Source: Pezicula radicicola
Taxonomy: Eukaryota; Ascomycota; Leotiomycetes; Helotiales; Dermateaceae
DNA: 64,000 nucleotides
NCBI GenBank assembly: GCA_003008705.1
Contig: PDUO01000053.1
Span: 127,891-191,890, forward strand
Direction of reading: 5' to 3'
Position 1 is the first letter of the stretch, and every line of letters starts with the position of its first letter. The notes beneath the pieces were generated by a model. It had not been told where the DNA came from. It searched no databases and saw only the letters and a list, made by a program, of their open reading frames with translations. A program made the translations under genes and the position numbers. Positions 22,472 to 33,689 of the stretch are shown one piece after another.

Positions 22472-25096
22472 ATGACCGACCAGCAGGACAACAACAGCCG
22501 GGTGCGACGGAAGGATGGTCCCCAGAAACAGAAAAGGAACAAATATATAACCAGAGCCTGGTAAGACTGCTTTGAAGCGTGTGTTGGATCTCTTTGCTAA
22601 GTTCGCTCAACATCAAGCCAAGATTGCCAGAGGCGAAAGGTCAAGGTATATCATCATGTATCCCGAAGTCCTAGACATGGCTAATTCTAGTAAGTGTTCG
22701 GGACATAACATTTGTGTTCACTGTCGGGCAAGGGGCATGGAGTGCGTATATTTGCCAAAGTCTGACAATGATGGGAAGCAAAGGCGCGTTCAAGACTCTA
22801 GTGATCAAAAGTAAGGGCAACAGTGATACGTAGCTTGTCCACTTAGAAAACTGACGAACCCCAGTGAGGCCCACCAAAGCGCTGAGCCAGAAGACCAGAC
22901 ACGAGAGAGCAGTATAGGCAGTGGTAAAGCCAGTTTGTCAATCGAAGAAAGGATTGCTCTCTTACAGGAGGAGGTGAAACGCGTTGCAAGTCGCAGCACT
23001 CCCGTGCAACAACAGCAACGCAGTCAAGAGTACTACTTCCAAATATTCCTTCTCAGTGATGGCAACTGACACTTCAAGTGGCGAGCCATCATTAGGCCGC
23101 AGGAGAGTCACTTTCTCGTCTTCCGCACAATACTCCATCGATTTTTCTCAAGGACTGGCTGAGGAAACGGACACGTTCAATTTCAACGTGACTCGGTCTA
23201 GGAATTTGTCTCTTTCTTCGCAGCTTTCCGCGCTCCAAGAACTTCTGAGTCCACGATCTGCCTCAAAGTCAACTTGTCACCCTAATAAAGGGAATGGACG
23301 AGTTTGCCCACTCGAATTACCAAAACCCTCGAGGTTGCGACATCTCCTCGATGTATACTTCCGAGAAATGGACTCTTTCTTCCCGCTTCTAGACCAAGAC
23401 GATACCCAAAAGAGAATTTTTCAGGCCTTGGATGTTCTCGGATATTCAGATTATGAACTTATTGTTGATGTTGACGTTCAAAACCACGCAATCATGGCCT
23501 TGTTGTGCAACATGCTTGTAATGGGGGAGTGTATGGATCCGGACGAGATTGATGCCGAGGATTCGCGACCAGGCTGGCCAATATACATTCGAGGACGCAA
23601 GCTCCTTCAACAGTGCTCAACATTAAAGGAGGTAGATCTTGATCTCGTCAGGTACCACACTTTAAGTGCATTATATATGATGCACAGCGAGTTGCTACAA
23701 TCGGCTTCTCACGCAATATCCACGGCCCTCCAGATTGCCATGATTGCTCGACTAAATGACCAAAGTTCCTGGGGAGATTGTAAGTACTGTTTTCTCGGGC
23801 ATAATTGCCCATTCCATTGACATTTTAGAGTTGGACATGTCTGTACTCTCTGCATTGCTCCATGCATTGCTCACGAGACATGTCTCGGCTCTAGGCTGCT
23901 CCTGCTGTTTCCTGAATGGAGTAAACTGACTCTGAGATTCCGGGAAACAGGTACTTCTCTGGAGAAGACGTCGCGACAGACACTTTGGTGGACGATCTAT
24001 TTTTTGGATCGTAGAATCTCACAACGAAATGGAACTCCCTATCTCATCCGAGAGACCGAAGTTGCAGTGGAAGAATTTGTGCCAAAGAACGATGATTCAT
24101 TAGGAGATATCATTCACGAAGATCCGGCAAAGTCAGGAACCAGCAGTTATTGCCAGGTTTTGGTGAATTTCAGCAAGTTATGGGGCCAGATTTGGGACAC
24201 CTTTTTCGCTGCTGCCGCTCGAAAGCGCGGAGACCGGGAAGAGATTGAGATTACTGACACTCGAATTCTATTTATTCGAAAACAACTTCCCCGTCACTTG
24301 ACTTGGAACACAGATATGGTAGGCACATACATGGCCACGGGGGAAAGCGAGCCGCAAATCCGTCGACGGTTAGCACTATTTATTGTGAGATACCAATCAT
24401 TTATATGTCTGTCTTGAATCTATGGCTAACAGAATACAGAGGATAAACCTTCTGCGCATGATAATCCGTCAGAACCCGCTCCTATCCTCCAAGTGTAATG
24501 AAGAAGGCAAACAATTCTGCGCCGTTCTCGCTAAAGATAGTATCGAAGCTATGGCCGCCTTTGCCAACGCGTGTCCTCGCATTCGTGCGTCTGGCTACTT
24601 CATTTGTACAGCATTGGTAGAGTGTATCTATCATTTGGTATATATTCTCCAAGATCAAACTACACAGGTTGATCGTGCAGCTGCAATTGGATCTTTCCGA
24701 GGCGCTTATCAACTGCTGGTCGACCTCGGCAATACTTGGATCACTGCCAGAAGAGCAGTACAGGCCCTGGGAACCGCCATTTTCAGCGAAGATGGCCCTA
24801 ATTCTTTCTTCGAGGCTATTTCAGAAAGAACAGACCCAAGCGAGCGAATGGATGATACTCCCCGCGATGATGGCCCGGCTTCTCCAGATCATCATCATTC
24901 AATCAACCCTCAAGCATCGCAACCAGATATGATGCCTGTGCAAACACCAACTATGGCGCAGATATCACAGCAGATCCTTCAACAAGAGGCACAGCACCTC
25001 AGATACGCTGGTGACTCTGAGTTCATTCATGACCTGGCAAATAGCTACGGCGAAATGGATTTCGACTGCCCGCATTTGATATTTGGTGGGACATGA
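22472..25096 (+). CDS. Zn2Cys6 transcription factor 2
   Basis: Seven exons (22472-22560, 22618-22645, 22695-22810, 22865-23022, 23057-23779, 23951-24384, 24440-25096) give 734 residues. The zinc cluster is assembled from three exons: ...ITRAC, then a 28-nt exon encoding QDCQRRKVK, then CSGHNICVHCRARGMECVY. This restores the C-x2-C-x6-C and C-x2-C-x6-C spacing only with these splice choices. A basic region precedes it. The fungal transcription factor domain follows (LLDVYFREMDSFFPLLDQDD, SASHAISTALQIAMIARL, RQTLWWTIYFLDRRISQRNGTP). The C-terminus is Gln/His/Pro-rich and acidic. Intron 4 is only 34 nt (23023-23056), the least certain junction. It is probably nuclear and acts with or against TF1 on the surrounding genes; that role is inferred from position. 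Confidence 0.85.
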
Positions 25097-25183
25097 GTAT
25101 TACTTCTTCATGAGACAGTCAAAAATCATACGTTAAAATCAAGGCATCATTTTCATCTGATATTTGATCTCATTGGAAATTCT

Positions 25184-27106
25184 CTACAGCTTTGCCGTTA
25201 TGCCCCCTCTCTCAAACCTCTCCCGCTCTGTTCTCAGGACTCTTCTCAACACCTTCCCAGTGGGATTCTTTGGCAAAGCATCTACGAATACAACTCCTCC
25301 CTTCAATTGTTTATAACTTGAAACTTGGCCAGACACGAATATTGATATGGATTCAGCATGGGCAATACGATCCTCACGCGAGTGCGAGGTGGACCGTTTC
25401 AGGACCACATATGCCCGAGATAGCTCTGTCGAGTCTTTCTCACTCCATACACCACAAACTGCAGCCTCATCCACCAGATGATGCTTTACTAATATTTCTT
25501 CAAGTTCTGTTGGTGACACTTGGAAGCTGAAGTGAGTTTCCAAGGTTAGCCAAGAACGGGGGGAGGTCTGCTCTGGCATGGCTGGCAAAAATCAAACTCA
25601 CCCGTTGTACTTGATAATGTCCTTTATTCGGTCGAAGATTACCAGAAATCCATTCTCGTCAATGTATCCTAAATCGCCTGTTCTGTACCACTCGCCGTCA
25701 ATCTGCGAATTCGCAGTCGCCTCTGGATTTTCTTTGTACCCCCTGAGCTGGTTAGCGAGCGGAGCATAAGAACATTTGAAGACCTACATCATCACATTGG
25801 GACCTCGAACAGTGACCTCGCCAGGCCCTTTCGATCCAACATCAGCTCCATCTAGATCGACGAATCGCATTTCGGTGTTCGCAATCAGCGTTCCTGCTGC
25901 AGAGGGGGGTAATGCTGTGTCTCGAACGCCACTCTGGACACATGGTCCAGAAAGCTCTGTGCATCCATATGCTACAATACTTTGTCAGGTGGTAGAAATG
26001 GAAGAAAGGAGTTAGAGAGCTTACTTTGGCAAAGCGCCACGCTTGGGAACACCTTCCTCAGCTTCCCTGCTGTTTCTGCCTGAATTCAATCAACTTCATT
26101 CGCTCAAAGCAGAAGAAAGAGTGGGACACGGAGGACTGACATTTAGAGGTGCCGCTGAGCATGAAAAATACTCGAGGGAAGTATACTTGTATTTTTGCAC
26201 CAACGGATTTTCAGCCAGAAGTTTCGCAATTGGTGGGACAAGTCTTGCCAGGGTCGCTTTCCGGTCTTGCATCAATCGACAGAAAGCCTCCAAGTCGAAG
26301 CGTGGCATCAAACAAACATATGCCCCTAACCAACAAGCTCCAGTCATACACACATACAGAGCATACACGTGAGACAAAGGTGGAAAGAATATCTCTCTTT
26401 GACTTCCACGCCAATTGTCTGGATTATCAGCTCTGAGTTGGTATATGGCAGAGATCAAATTGTAATGTGAAAGCATCACCGCTTTCGGACTCCCAGTTGT
26501 TCCACTCGAGAGAAGAATTGCAGACAAAGTCTTGCTTGAGTCCTGTCCATTCAGAGAGAAAGCCTGCTCCTCTTCTGGAAATGAGACCTCCTGAGCATTT
26601 AAAATGGCGCTGGTTGGAAAGGAGCCCCAATTAGAATGCCCATTTCCCAGTGTTAATATTTGGAGTCTTGGAGGACGCTTTTGACAAAGCTCTAAAGCTT
26701 TCGGCACCGTTTTAAATAGGGAGTCATGAATCACCAGATAGTCGGGCTGGATCAAGTCGACGGCATATGCGATCTCTTTCCGATGCAAAGAATTGTTGAT
26801 AGGACTCGCAACTGCTCCAATCCACCACGCTGCATGAACGACCAAGATATAATCAATACAGCTGGGACAAAGAATTGAGATTGTTTGTCCTGGTTTGACT
26901 CCTAGAACGTGCTGTAGCCAATACGCCGACTGCCTGACTTGTCGACGAAAACCTCCGTATGTTGCAGTTTTCCCAGTGAGAGCATCCTCATAGATGATTT
27001 TGTCGTACGATGTGTTCGAAACATTGTCGTTCATCAACTCGGCGATCGAAAGATTGGTAGGGATCTCCACCCATTTGGTGGAGCGAAGAATATTTTGAAC
27101 TGTCAT
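25184..27106 (-). CDS. Peroxisomal acyl-CoA ligase, 4-coumarate-CoA-ligase type
   Basis: Five exons (complement of 26141-27106, 26025-26079, 25788-25971, 25602-25742, 25184-25526) give 562 residues of the ANL adenylating superfamily. Motifs in order: ILLSSGTTGSPKAVMLSH (A3, phosphate loop), YGCTELSGP (A5), GEWYRTGDLGYIDENGF (A7, ATP ribose aspartate), FDRIKDIIKYNGFQVSPTELE (A8 hinge), and PKNPTGKVLRR (A10 with the catalytic lysine). The protein ends GGITAKL, so AKL is a good PTS1 peroxisomal signal. It would activate a carboxylic acid with ATP and CoA to the acyl-CoA; substrate is unknown. In the cluster it fits activation of the hydroxy acid formed by opening a lactone, before the AKL-bearing acyl-CoA dehydrogenase. 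Start at the ATG at 27106; the frame is open further upstream but promoter repeats lie there. Confidence 0.93.
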
Positions 27107-27633
27107 TACTGAGAAAGGGGTTGGGAAAGAAAAAACCGGCCTGAAGAATACAATTTCACTCACTATGCTATACTGACCAAATCGTTTTGACCTTTCTGAG
27201 AAAGCATCCTTCAAGGCAAGCCGAAACTGAGAGTGAGTGAGGATTTGATTATCGGCCACGGCCACGGTCGATTCGGTTCGTTCCGAGCTGGTGGTTCCGA
27301 GCTGGTGGTTCCGAGACTCAGCCTTTCCGAAGATGAATGGAGTGCGGGGATGACACTTCACATACTAGCTTCTGTGAAACTAATTACCGTCTAAGCTTGA
27401 TGGGCAGGATACCAGTACTTAGTACTTACCGCATGTGGCTTTAAATCGGCATCTACATGATTGTGTTAACCACAAAGCGGCTGTGTAGAATCACTGCAGC
27501 CGGTCCATTTCTAGAGCGAGGCAAGCAATAGCCGTGGCAGCTCTAGGATCTAAATAGTTTCAGGTTGACATTCTGAGTAGTTGAAGGCTATGATCTGATC
27601 TTGCTTTGCCTTCACCAAGAAAACACATTCATC
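27107..27633. promoter_or_regulatory. Bidirectional promoter CoA ligase/P450 with tandem TTCCGAG boxes
   Basis: A 14-bp unit GTTCCGAGCTGGTG is repeated two and a half times at 27280-27315, giving three TTCCGAG boxes exactly 14 bp apart. A further TTTCCGAAG lies at 27324-27332. The array is about 175 bp upstream of the ligase start and 320 bp from the P450 start. Spacing of more than one helical turn suggests cooperative binding; inferred. Confidence 0.5.
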
Positions 27634-29325
27634 ATGACATTCCTCGTAGATGTTGCCATGTTCTGTGGAGCTCACTGGTTTCTCATCTTAGTGTCGGCTC
27701 CTATCCTTCATCTCGTTCTTAATCGATACAGATATGGAATCTCAGATGTCCCCGGTCCATTTTTGGCATCTTTGAGTGATGCATGGTTGCTTATACATTA
27801 TGTCCGGCGAAAGGGAACAGAAGAATATAGCATGCATCAGAAGTTCGATTCGCAATTGCTTCGTCTAGGCCCCAATACCATCTCCGTGGCCGACTCGGAG
27901 GCACTTAAAGTGATTTACGGCTGGAAGCCCGTCTGGAAAAAGGTACATTGCAATCTATATTTCTCCACTTGCAAAGCTGATAGGGTGTGACTTTAGGCAC
28001 GGCTTTATCTATCTCAATATGTCACCACGACGGATGGCAAGGTGCTGGAGAACATGTCTTCAACTAGGGATGAGGATGTGCACCGTAAATTGAGACGTCC
28101 TGTGGCACATGCTTACTCTCTGGGCACGCTCATTGATTACGAACCACTCGTGGATTCAACATCAATCGTGTTCATGAGTCAGATGGAAGGCAGATTCATG
28201 AAGACGGGGCAAGAATGCAACCTTTCAAGATGGCTGCAGATGTACGCATTTGACATCATGTATGAGATATACCTAAGATTCCGTCCATGCACCAGCTCAT
28301 AGTTTCTAGTGGCGAACTTACTTTCAGTAAACGATTCGGTTTCCTTGAATCGGGCGAAGATCTGGGGGACATGATGTATCACACCGGCCGCGCAATGGAC
28401 TACATTGGCATGGTAAGTGTTTTCACCCCCTGATCAAAGCCATTTCTAAGTAGCAAAGGTCGGTCAAGTACCAACCGCAGACGAGTATATCAGACTAAAG
28501 GGATTCGGAAACATCCTTCGAAAGTTTCGTCCAACCGGACCTATGATGAAGTTTACCGCCAAGCAAATACAAGAGCACAGCGCCCTCGAAAACTATTCAC
28601 GACCAGACTTTCTCACCCGATTCCTCAAAGCACGAGAGAAATTCCCCGACCTCATGACAGACGGACGTCTTGCTACATACACGAATACCAACGTTAGTGC
28701 TGGCTCAGACACAACAGCCATTGCGCTCCGGGAAGTAACATGGAGAATTCTCACTCATGCAGAAAGTTTTAAACAGATGATGGCAGAGATCAAAAGGGTA
28801 CTAATGTCTCGGACGGATGTCGAAGATTACGAGAAACCCATCACTTGGGCCGAAAGCAAGGAAATGACCTACTTCCAAGCTCTCATCAAGGAATGCCTTC
28901 GTCTGCATCCTGCACTCGGACAAATCATTCCCCGCGAAGTACCCAAAGGCGGTGTTGAGCTCTGTGGAAAATTCATTCCAGAAGGAACAATTGTCGGCTG
29001 TAATGCCTGGACTGTACACCGAGACAAGAAGCTTTATGGTGCAGATGCTGATGAATTCAGACCAGAGAGATGGCTCGATGAAGATACGGATAAAGTGAGG
29101 AATATGGAGAATTTGAGTTTTGCTTTCGGAGGTGGGCCGAGGGTTTGTTTGGGGAAGAATATTGCGATGTTGGAGATTTCTAAGTTCATTCCGGAGTTTT
29201 TTAGACGCTTTGAGATTACCTTGGTAGATCCGAAGAGGTATAAGCTGTACCCCGGTTGGTTAGTTCTGCAGAATGGTCTGGATGTTACGTTGAGGAGGAG
29301 GGATGCGGGATCACTTCGTGTTTGA
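27634..29325 (+). CDS. Cytochrome P450 monooxygenase
   Basis: Four exons (27634-27942, 27997-28259, 28310-28412, 28459-29325) give 513 residues, normal for a class II microsomal P450. An N-terminal hydrophobic anchor (about residues 8-28) is followed by a proline-containing hinge (DVPGPF). The I helix reads SAGSDTTA with the conserved acid-Thr pair, the K helix gives ExxR as ECLR, the PERF region reads FRPERW, and the heme loop is FGGGPRVCLG with the cysteine ligand. All essential residues are intact. It most resembles the pisatin-demethylase-like fungal P450s, a broad group that does not define a substrate. It needs a reductase encoded elsewhere. In the cluster it is the natural first step, placing a hydroxyl on an inert ring for SDR oxidation. 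It shares its promoter with the CoA ligase. Confidence 0.93.
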
Positions 29326-29680
29326 AGATCTTTTAAAATTTGCTCTAGACTATGGCTCTCTTCGTCAAATCTCCGCAACGTTGTCATTAAGGTCTTCGCC
29401 TTGCAACTTGACACCGTATTGGGCGTCGGAGAATGCATTGACGAATATGACAGGAGCACTTTGGAGATAGAAACTAGTGTGGAATGTATGCCAGATGAGA
29501 CTTTAGTTTTCATTTCAGATCTACGATAATAAGCGACGAAGATGTAGCCTGCTTTCTCCCTATCATATTCGCGAGACCACTTTTTTCCCAGCATTGCCGA
29601 AGACCTCCTACAATTTCCTTGGCTGACAGCACCATAAACTAGCCCGTGAACATGGAGTAGTGCGCGGTCTAGCGCCAAGA

Positions 29681-31380
29681 TCATTTCTGATCTTTGCCTG
29701 TAGGAGAATTTTCAACCTCCTCTGTTTCTCCCCTAACCTCTGCCTTCTCCGGCACCGCATCATCAAGCACGTCGAGAGGAATAGAAGCCAGCTGCAACTC
29801 CCTCTGATAAACTACAACCGTATCCTCATCTCCAAACATAGCCGCAATCTCTTCCAACGGTTTGTGCAAAGTATCCTTAAAAGTAAAGAAGACCACCACC
29901 GCTCCAAGCGTCGGGATACAGATGAAAAATAGATAAAATTTCCATGAGATGGCAGTAAACGCGTGAGGTGCAGCTTGAAGCCACATGAGATTGGTCGTAC
30001 TGAGGGTAGCCATAGCTAGAGCAAATCCTTGAGATCGGACATGGGAAGGCCATATTTCCGCAATGTAAAAGAAAAGTGGGCCGTCGAGGAACATGGAGAA
30101 CGTGGCTTGGAAGAGAAAGATTATGAATGCGCAGGCAATCAATCCCCTACGGTCCGTGGTGCCGATGTAATATTTTTGCAAAGTGGCATCGATGCTCATC
30201 AATGCCGCGCAGGCAATGAAGCCGGTGGCCATGAGCGTGGGTCGCTTGATACGGTCAACGAAAAACATTGCAACGACGTTGAAGACGAAGCCGGTGAGCT
30301 GAAATCCACCTTGGAAGTTCAGAATTTGAACAGTCTCGAAGCCAAGACTTTTCCAGATAATAGAACCATAATCTACACACCATGATTAGTATCAAATATC
30401 TGGAAACAGACAAAAGAACTCACTTAGAATGACGAGAACTCCAGAGCTCATCAAACAAAACTCCAAGAAGATTGTCATGATCGCCCGCTTTCTCAAAGAC
30501 GGCTGCTTGAAGATCCCTAAATACGATGTCTGGAAGGTGACATCCAGCTCGATCTGTTTCCGCATTTGGTAGAACTCCCTCTTGGCAAACTCATCCGTCG
30601 GATCATCGGGACTGGAATGCATTCTGTGAATGATAGTCCAAGCTTGGTCTGTCCTACCTTTCGCTAAGAGAAATCGAGGTGATTCGGGCATCCAGGAAAT
30701 CCCACAGAGAATGATGACTGGGAGAGCCATCTGAAGACCAATAGGCCCACGCCATTGGTTTTCTCCGGTGACGAAATAGAATCCGAGACCGACGTAGCAG
30801 GCGATGGTGTATCCAACCATCTGACCGACGGCGTGCACATCGGTTAAGATGCCTCTGATCTTAGGAGGTGCAAGCTCGGCAACCCAGAGAGGAACACTTG
30901 CTAGGATGACAAAAGCTCTATATCTAGTCAGTTCATATTACTTTACACTTCGAAATATTTGACTTACCCAACACCGCTCACAAACCGAAACGCAATAAAC
31001 ATTCCAGGGTTGACCGAAGCGGTAAGGAGTGCTCCCGAAATCAAAACCAGAAAATTTCCCAGACCAGCCGAGAACTTTCTGCCGTATGTATTGCTGGTCC
31101 AGCCAGCCAAGAATGAACCAAAAACCCCACCAGCATAGAATAGAGCGTTCATAGCGCCTATCAATGCTTCCGCATTTGGCACTTCGTCCAACTTCATTGA
31201 CTTAGTGAAGGATGGCTGGGTCAATGTCGTGGCAATTACTGCTGCCGCATAACCGTAGGCAGCAGAACTGAGCGAAATGAACCCGATGACCATAATGCTG
31301 TATAGATTGATATGTTGTTGACGAATGAACCGCACTGACGGGTTCGTCGGCGTCGTCTGGACTGCCGTTAAGTCGGCCAT
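29681..31380 (-). CDS. MFS transporter, sugar-porter family
   Basis: Three exons (complement of 30968-31380, 30424-30917, 29681-30372) give 532 residues with the 12-helix pattern of the sugar porter family. Marks: GWTSNTYGRK after helix 2, ELAPPKIRG after helix 4, PESPRFLLAKGR after helix 6, FFVDRIKRP in the second half, and KDTLHKPLEEI at the end of helix 12 (the PETKGxxLEE position, here degenerate). The second-half signature AEIWPSHVRSQG is intact. It is a plasma-membrane, probably proton-coupled, importer. Sugar-porter members also carry quinate and other cyclic compounds, so import of the cluster substrate is reasonable but unproven. Divergent from the hydrolase gene. Confidence 0.9.
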
Positions 31381-32045
31381 TTTGGGGAGAGACTTTCGGA
31401 AATTTGAAGATGGTGATTCGTGAATAAGGTTAAGAATTGAAGAAGAGAGAAATTGGACCAGTGATCCTGCTTCTTAGCGGATTATATACTTCCCCTTTTC
31501 ATTTGACTCAGTCACGGGATTACTCTCGGGTGTGTACTTAGATCCTAATAATCTAACGCCAAGAATGGAGAGCGGACGCCAACCCCATCAATTCCACTAT
31601 TCGATCTATTCCTAGAAATCATAGAGACTCTGAATATGAATACAATTACCCCATGGGGACCCCAATATCCGAAGAATTTGCCGGGAATTCGGTTTTTGCG
31701 TGGTTGGGTAAACAAAAGAAGCTAACGTTTCCATCTGGAACAACCCATTGTTCTGGACCTGTGATTATGAGCTATATTATCGTACAGGTAATGCAGGTGT
31801 GCAGGTTCCAAGAAGTTGGGACGTTCCGAGGACTCGGCCCCCTCTCTTCGCATTCCGAACTGGTAAGATCACGTGACTTTCAATTCGACCGAGTTATGAT
31901 ATCAAAATATGTACTGAAAATACTACAAAGTGTCGCCGATATAGCTAGTACCAACCTGTAAACATTCACTACATCATCCTATAAGTTTGTTCATATACCG
32001 ATATCGAATTCACACAGACCTCAAGCCTGTAATACCAACCTCACA
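31381..32045. promoter_or_regulatory. Bidirectional promoter MFS/hydrolase
   Basis: Contains TTTCGGAAA at about 31394-31402, GTTCCGAGG at 31823-31831 and ATTCCGAAC at 31852-31860, all variants of the cluster element. A potential TATATA-like stretch (GGATTATATACTTCC) lies at about 31478-31492, near the transporter start. Confidence 0.45.
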
Positions 32046-33078
32046 ATGTCAGACTTTACCATCAAAGTAAACCGAGCGTCCCCAGAGACCCTCAAGTCTC
32101 GCTCAGCAGCAATGATAAAAGTAGAAGAAATGTGTCGGTCTCAACCAGCCTGGTATTCCCTCTCCACGGTAGCAGAATACCGAAAAAAGCGCGCCGAAGG
32201 CCTCGATGGCTTCATCGCACCCCCTCTCCACGCCGGGGCTCGAACAATCTACGCGCCATCACGGGACGGACATCAGATCGAGCTACGCATAATCCAGCCA
32301 CTTAAAGAGGCGAAAGGAGTATTACTCCATTTCCATGCTGGTGCGTAATCATGATTTCTAGCTGATAGTAAAGGGGGCTGATTCTGGACAAGGCGGTTTC
32401 GTAATCGGGTCATGCAAGTCTTACGATAACTACCTCCTCCATCTCGCCAAAGAGCTCCATGTCACAGCAGTCTCAGTAGAATATCGTCTAGCGCCCGAAA
32501 ATCCCTACCCAGCCGCGCACCAGGACGCTCTAGACGCCACACTCTTCGCTCTGAGCCCCGCCGGCGAAGCCGCTCTCGGCTCTCCCTTACGAATCCTAGC
32601 TGGCGAATCCGCAGGCGGGTCGTTGGCTACGTGGGTAGTCCTCGCGCTGCGTGATCAAGGTAATGACGTGCGGTCGAAAATCGCATGTATCATGCCTTCG
32701 TACCCGATCTATGATATGACATACACGCCTTCGCTGCTAAGGCATGAAAGAGAAGCGGTGTTGAGCAGGGAAGGAATGATGCGGTTTGTTGATGCTGCGT
32801 TTCCGGGTGTTAGAGGGGAGGCGAGGAAGGATGGGAGTGTGAGTAGTCTGTATGCTGATTTGAGGGGCATGCCGCCTGCGTTGTTCCTTTGTGGGACGGA
32901 GGATCCATTGGTGGATGATAGTGTGTTTATGGGGTGTAAGTGGGCTTTGGCGGGGAATGAGAGCGAGGTTGTGCTGGTTCCAGGCGCTTGGCATGCTTTT
33001 ACGCTGATTCCTGCCGGGGAGGTTACGGAGGAAGGGCTGGGCGAATTGGTTAGGTTCGCTAAGAAGTATTTGCTATAG
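32046..33078 (+). CDS. Alpha/beta-hydrolase fold-3 (HSL-type) esterase/lactonase
   Basis: Two exons (32046-32340, 32393-33078) give 326 residues. The oxyanion-hole motif reads HFHAGGFVIG (HAGG in place of HGGG) and is joined across the intron. The nucleophile elbow is GESAGGSLA, the acid is in CGTEDPLVDD and the histidine in GAWHAFTL, so the triad Ser-Asp-His is complete. This is the hormone-sensitive-lipase branch (bacterial family IV esterases). There is no signal peptide, so it is intracellular. It would hydrolyse an ester or lactone; with two BVMOs nearby the obvious role is opening the BVMO product to a hydroxy acid. That role is inferred from context. Confidence 0.9.
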
Positions 33079-33689
33079 TAAAGGGAGAAATACACAAATT
33101 GGGAAGTGGGAAGAACCTATTGCAACCTTCATCTACCGATGAGTGAACCGGTTCCGAGAGAACTGGGGATCCATGGGCAACATTCCCCTTTCACTGTCTG
33201 ATGTGAGACTCAGGAATGGAGTGACGGGCGAAAGGAAACTTAATAAGAGGGGAAGAAATGAAGAGATCAGCGAAGTCCCAGAGCATATGGAGTGAAACCG
33301 AACCTTCCGTCACCGAAAAGTTTCGGGCAATTATACCAAATCCAATATGGGCAATGGTTCCGAATGAATAAAATATCACTAAAAGCCTCAACTACCAGCG
33401 GGATAATGTCTCTTGCCGAACTTTCGGAACCCCTCGATTAACGGAATGTCTAATGCAGAATATGATCAACTATGGCTGACGTTGGGGTATCCAGAGTCAC
33501 GCCACCACGCGGCTATTCAGGCACGTCGGCTGCGACAAGTACTCTATGCATTGATATTGACATAGATATACTGTTTACACGAAGTGACCATTGCTTAACG
33601 GTCCTGATACCTCGTCTGATAACTGAGAAATCTGAATCATCTCAACTCTGAATTTGTCCAAACAAGGTGGAAACAAGGCCGACTTTGAG
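33079..33689 (+). promoter_or_regulatory. Promoter region of BVMO2
   Basis: 610 bp between the hydrolase stop and the BVMO2 start. It holds GTTCCGAGAG (33151), CTTCCGTCACCG (about 33304), GTTCCGAA (33357-33364) and TTCGGAAC (33423-33430), the densest set of the cluster element in the window. Confidence 0.5.

Noticed and set aside
29034..29684. 216-codon minus strand frame overlapping the P450 3' end
   Set aside because: Mirror of P450 exon 4 with an extension into the 3' flank; composition not protein-like.
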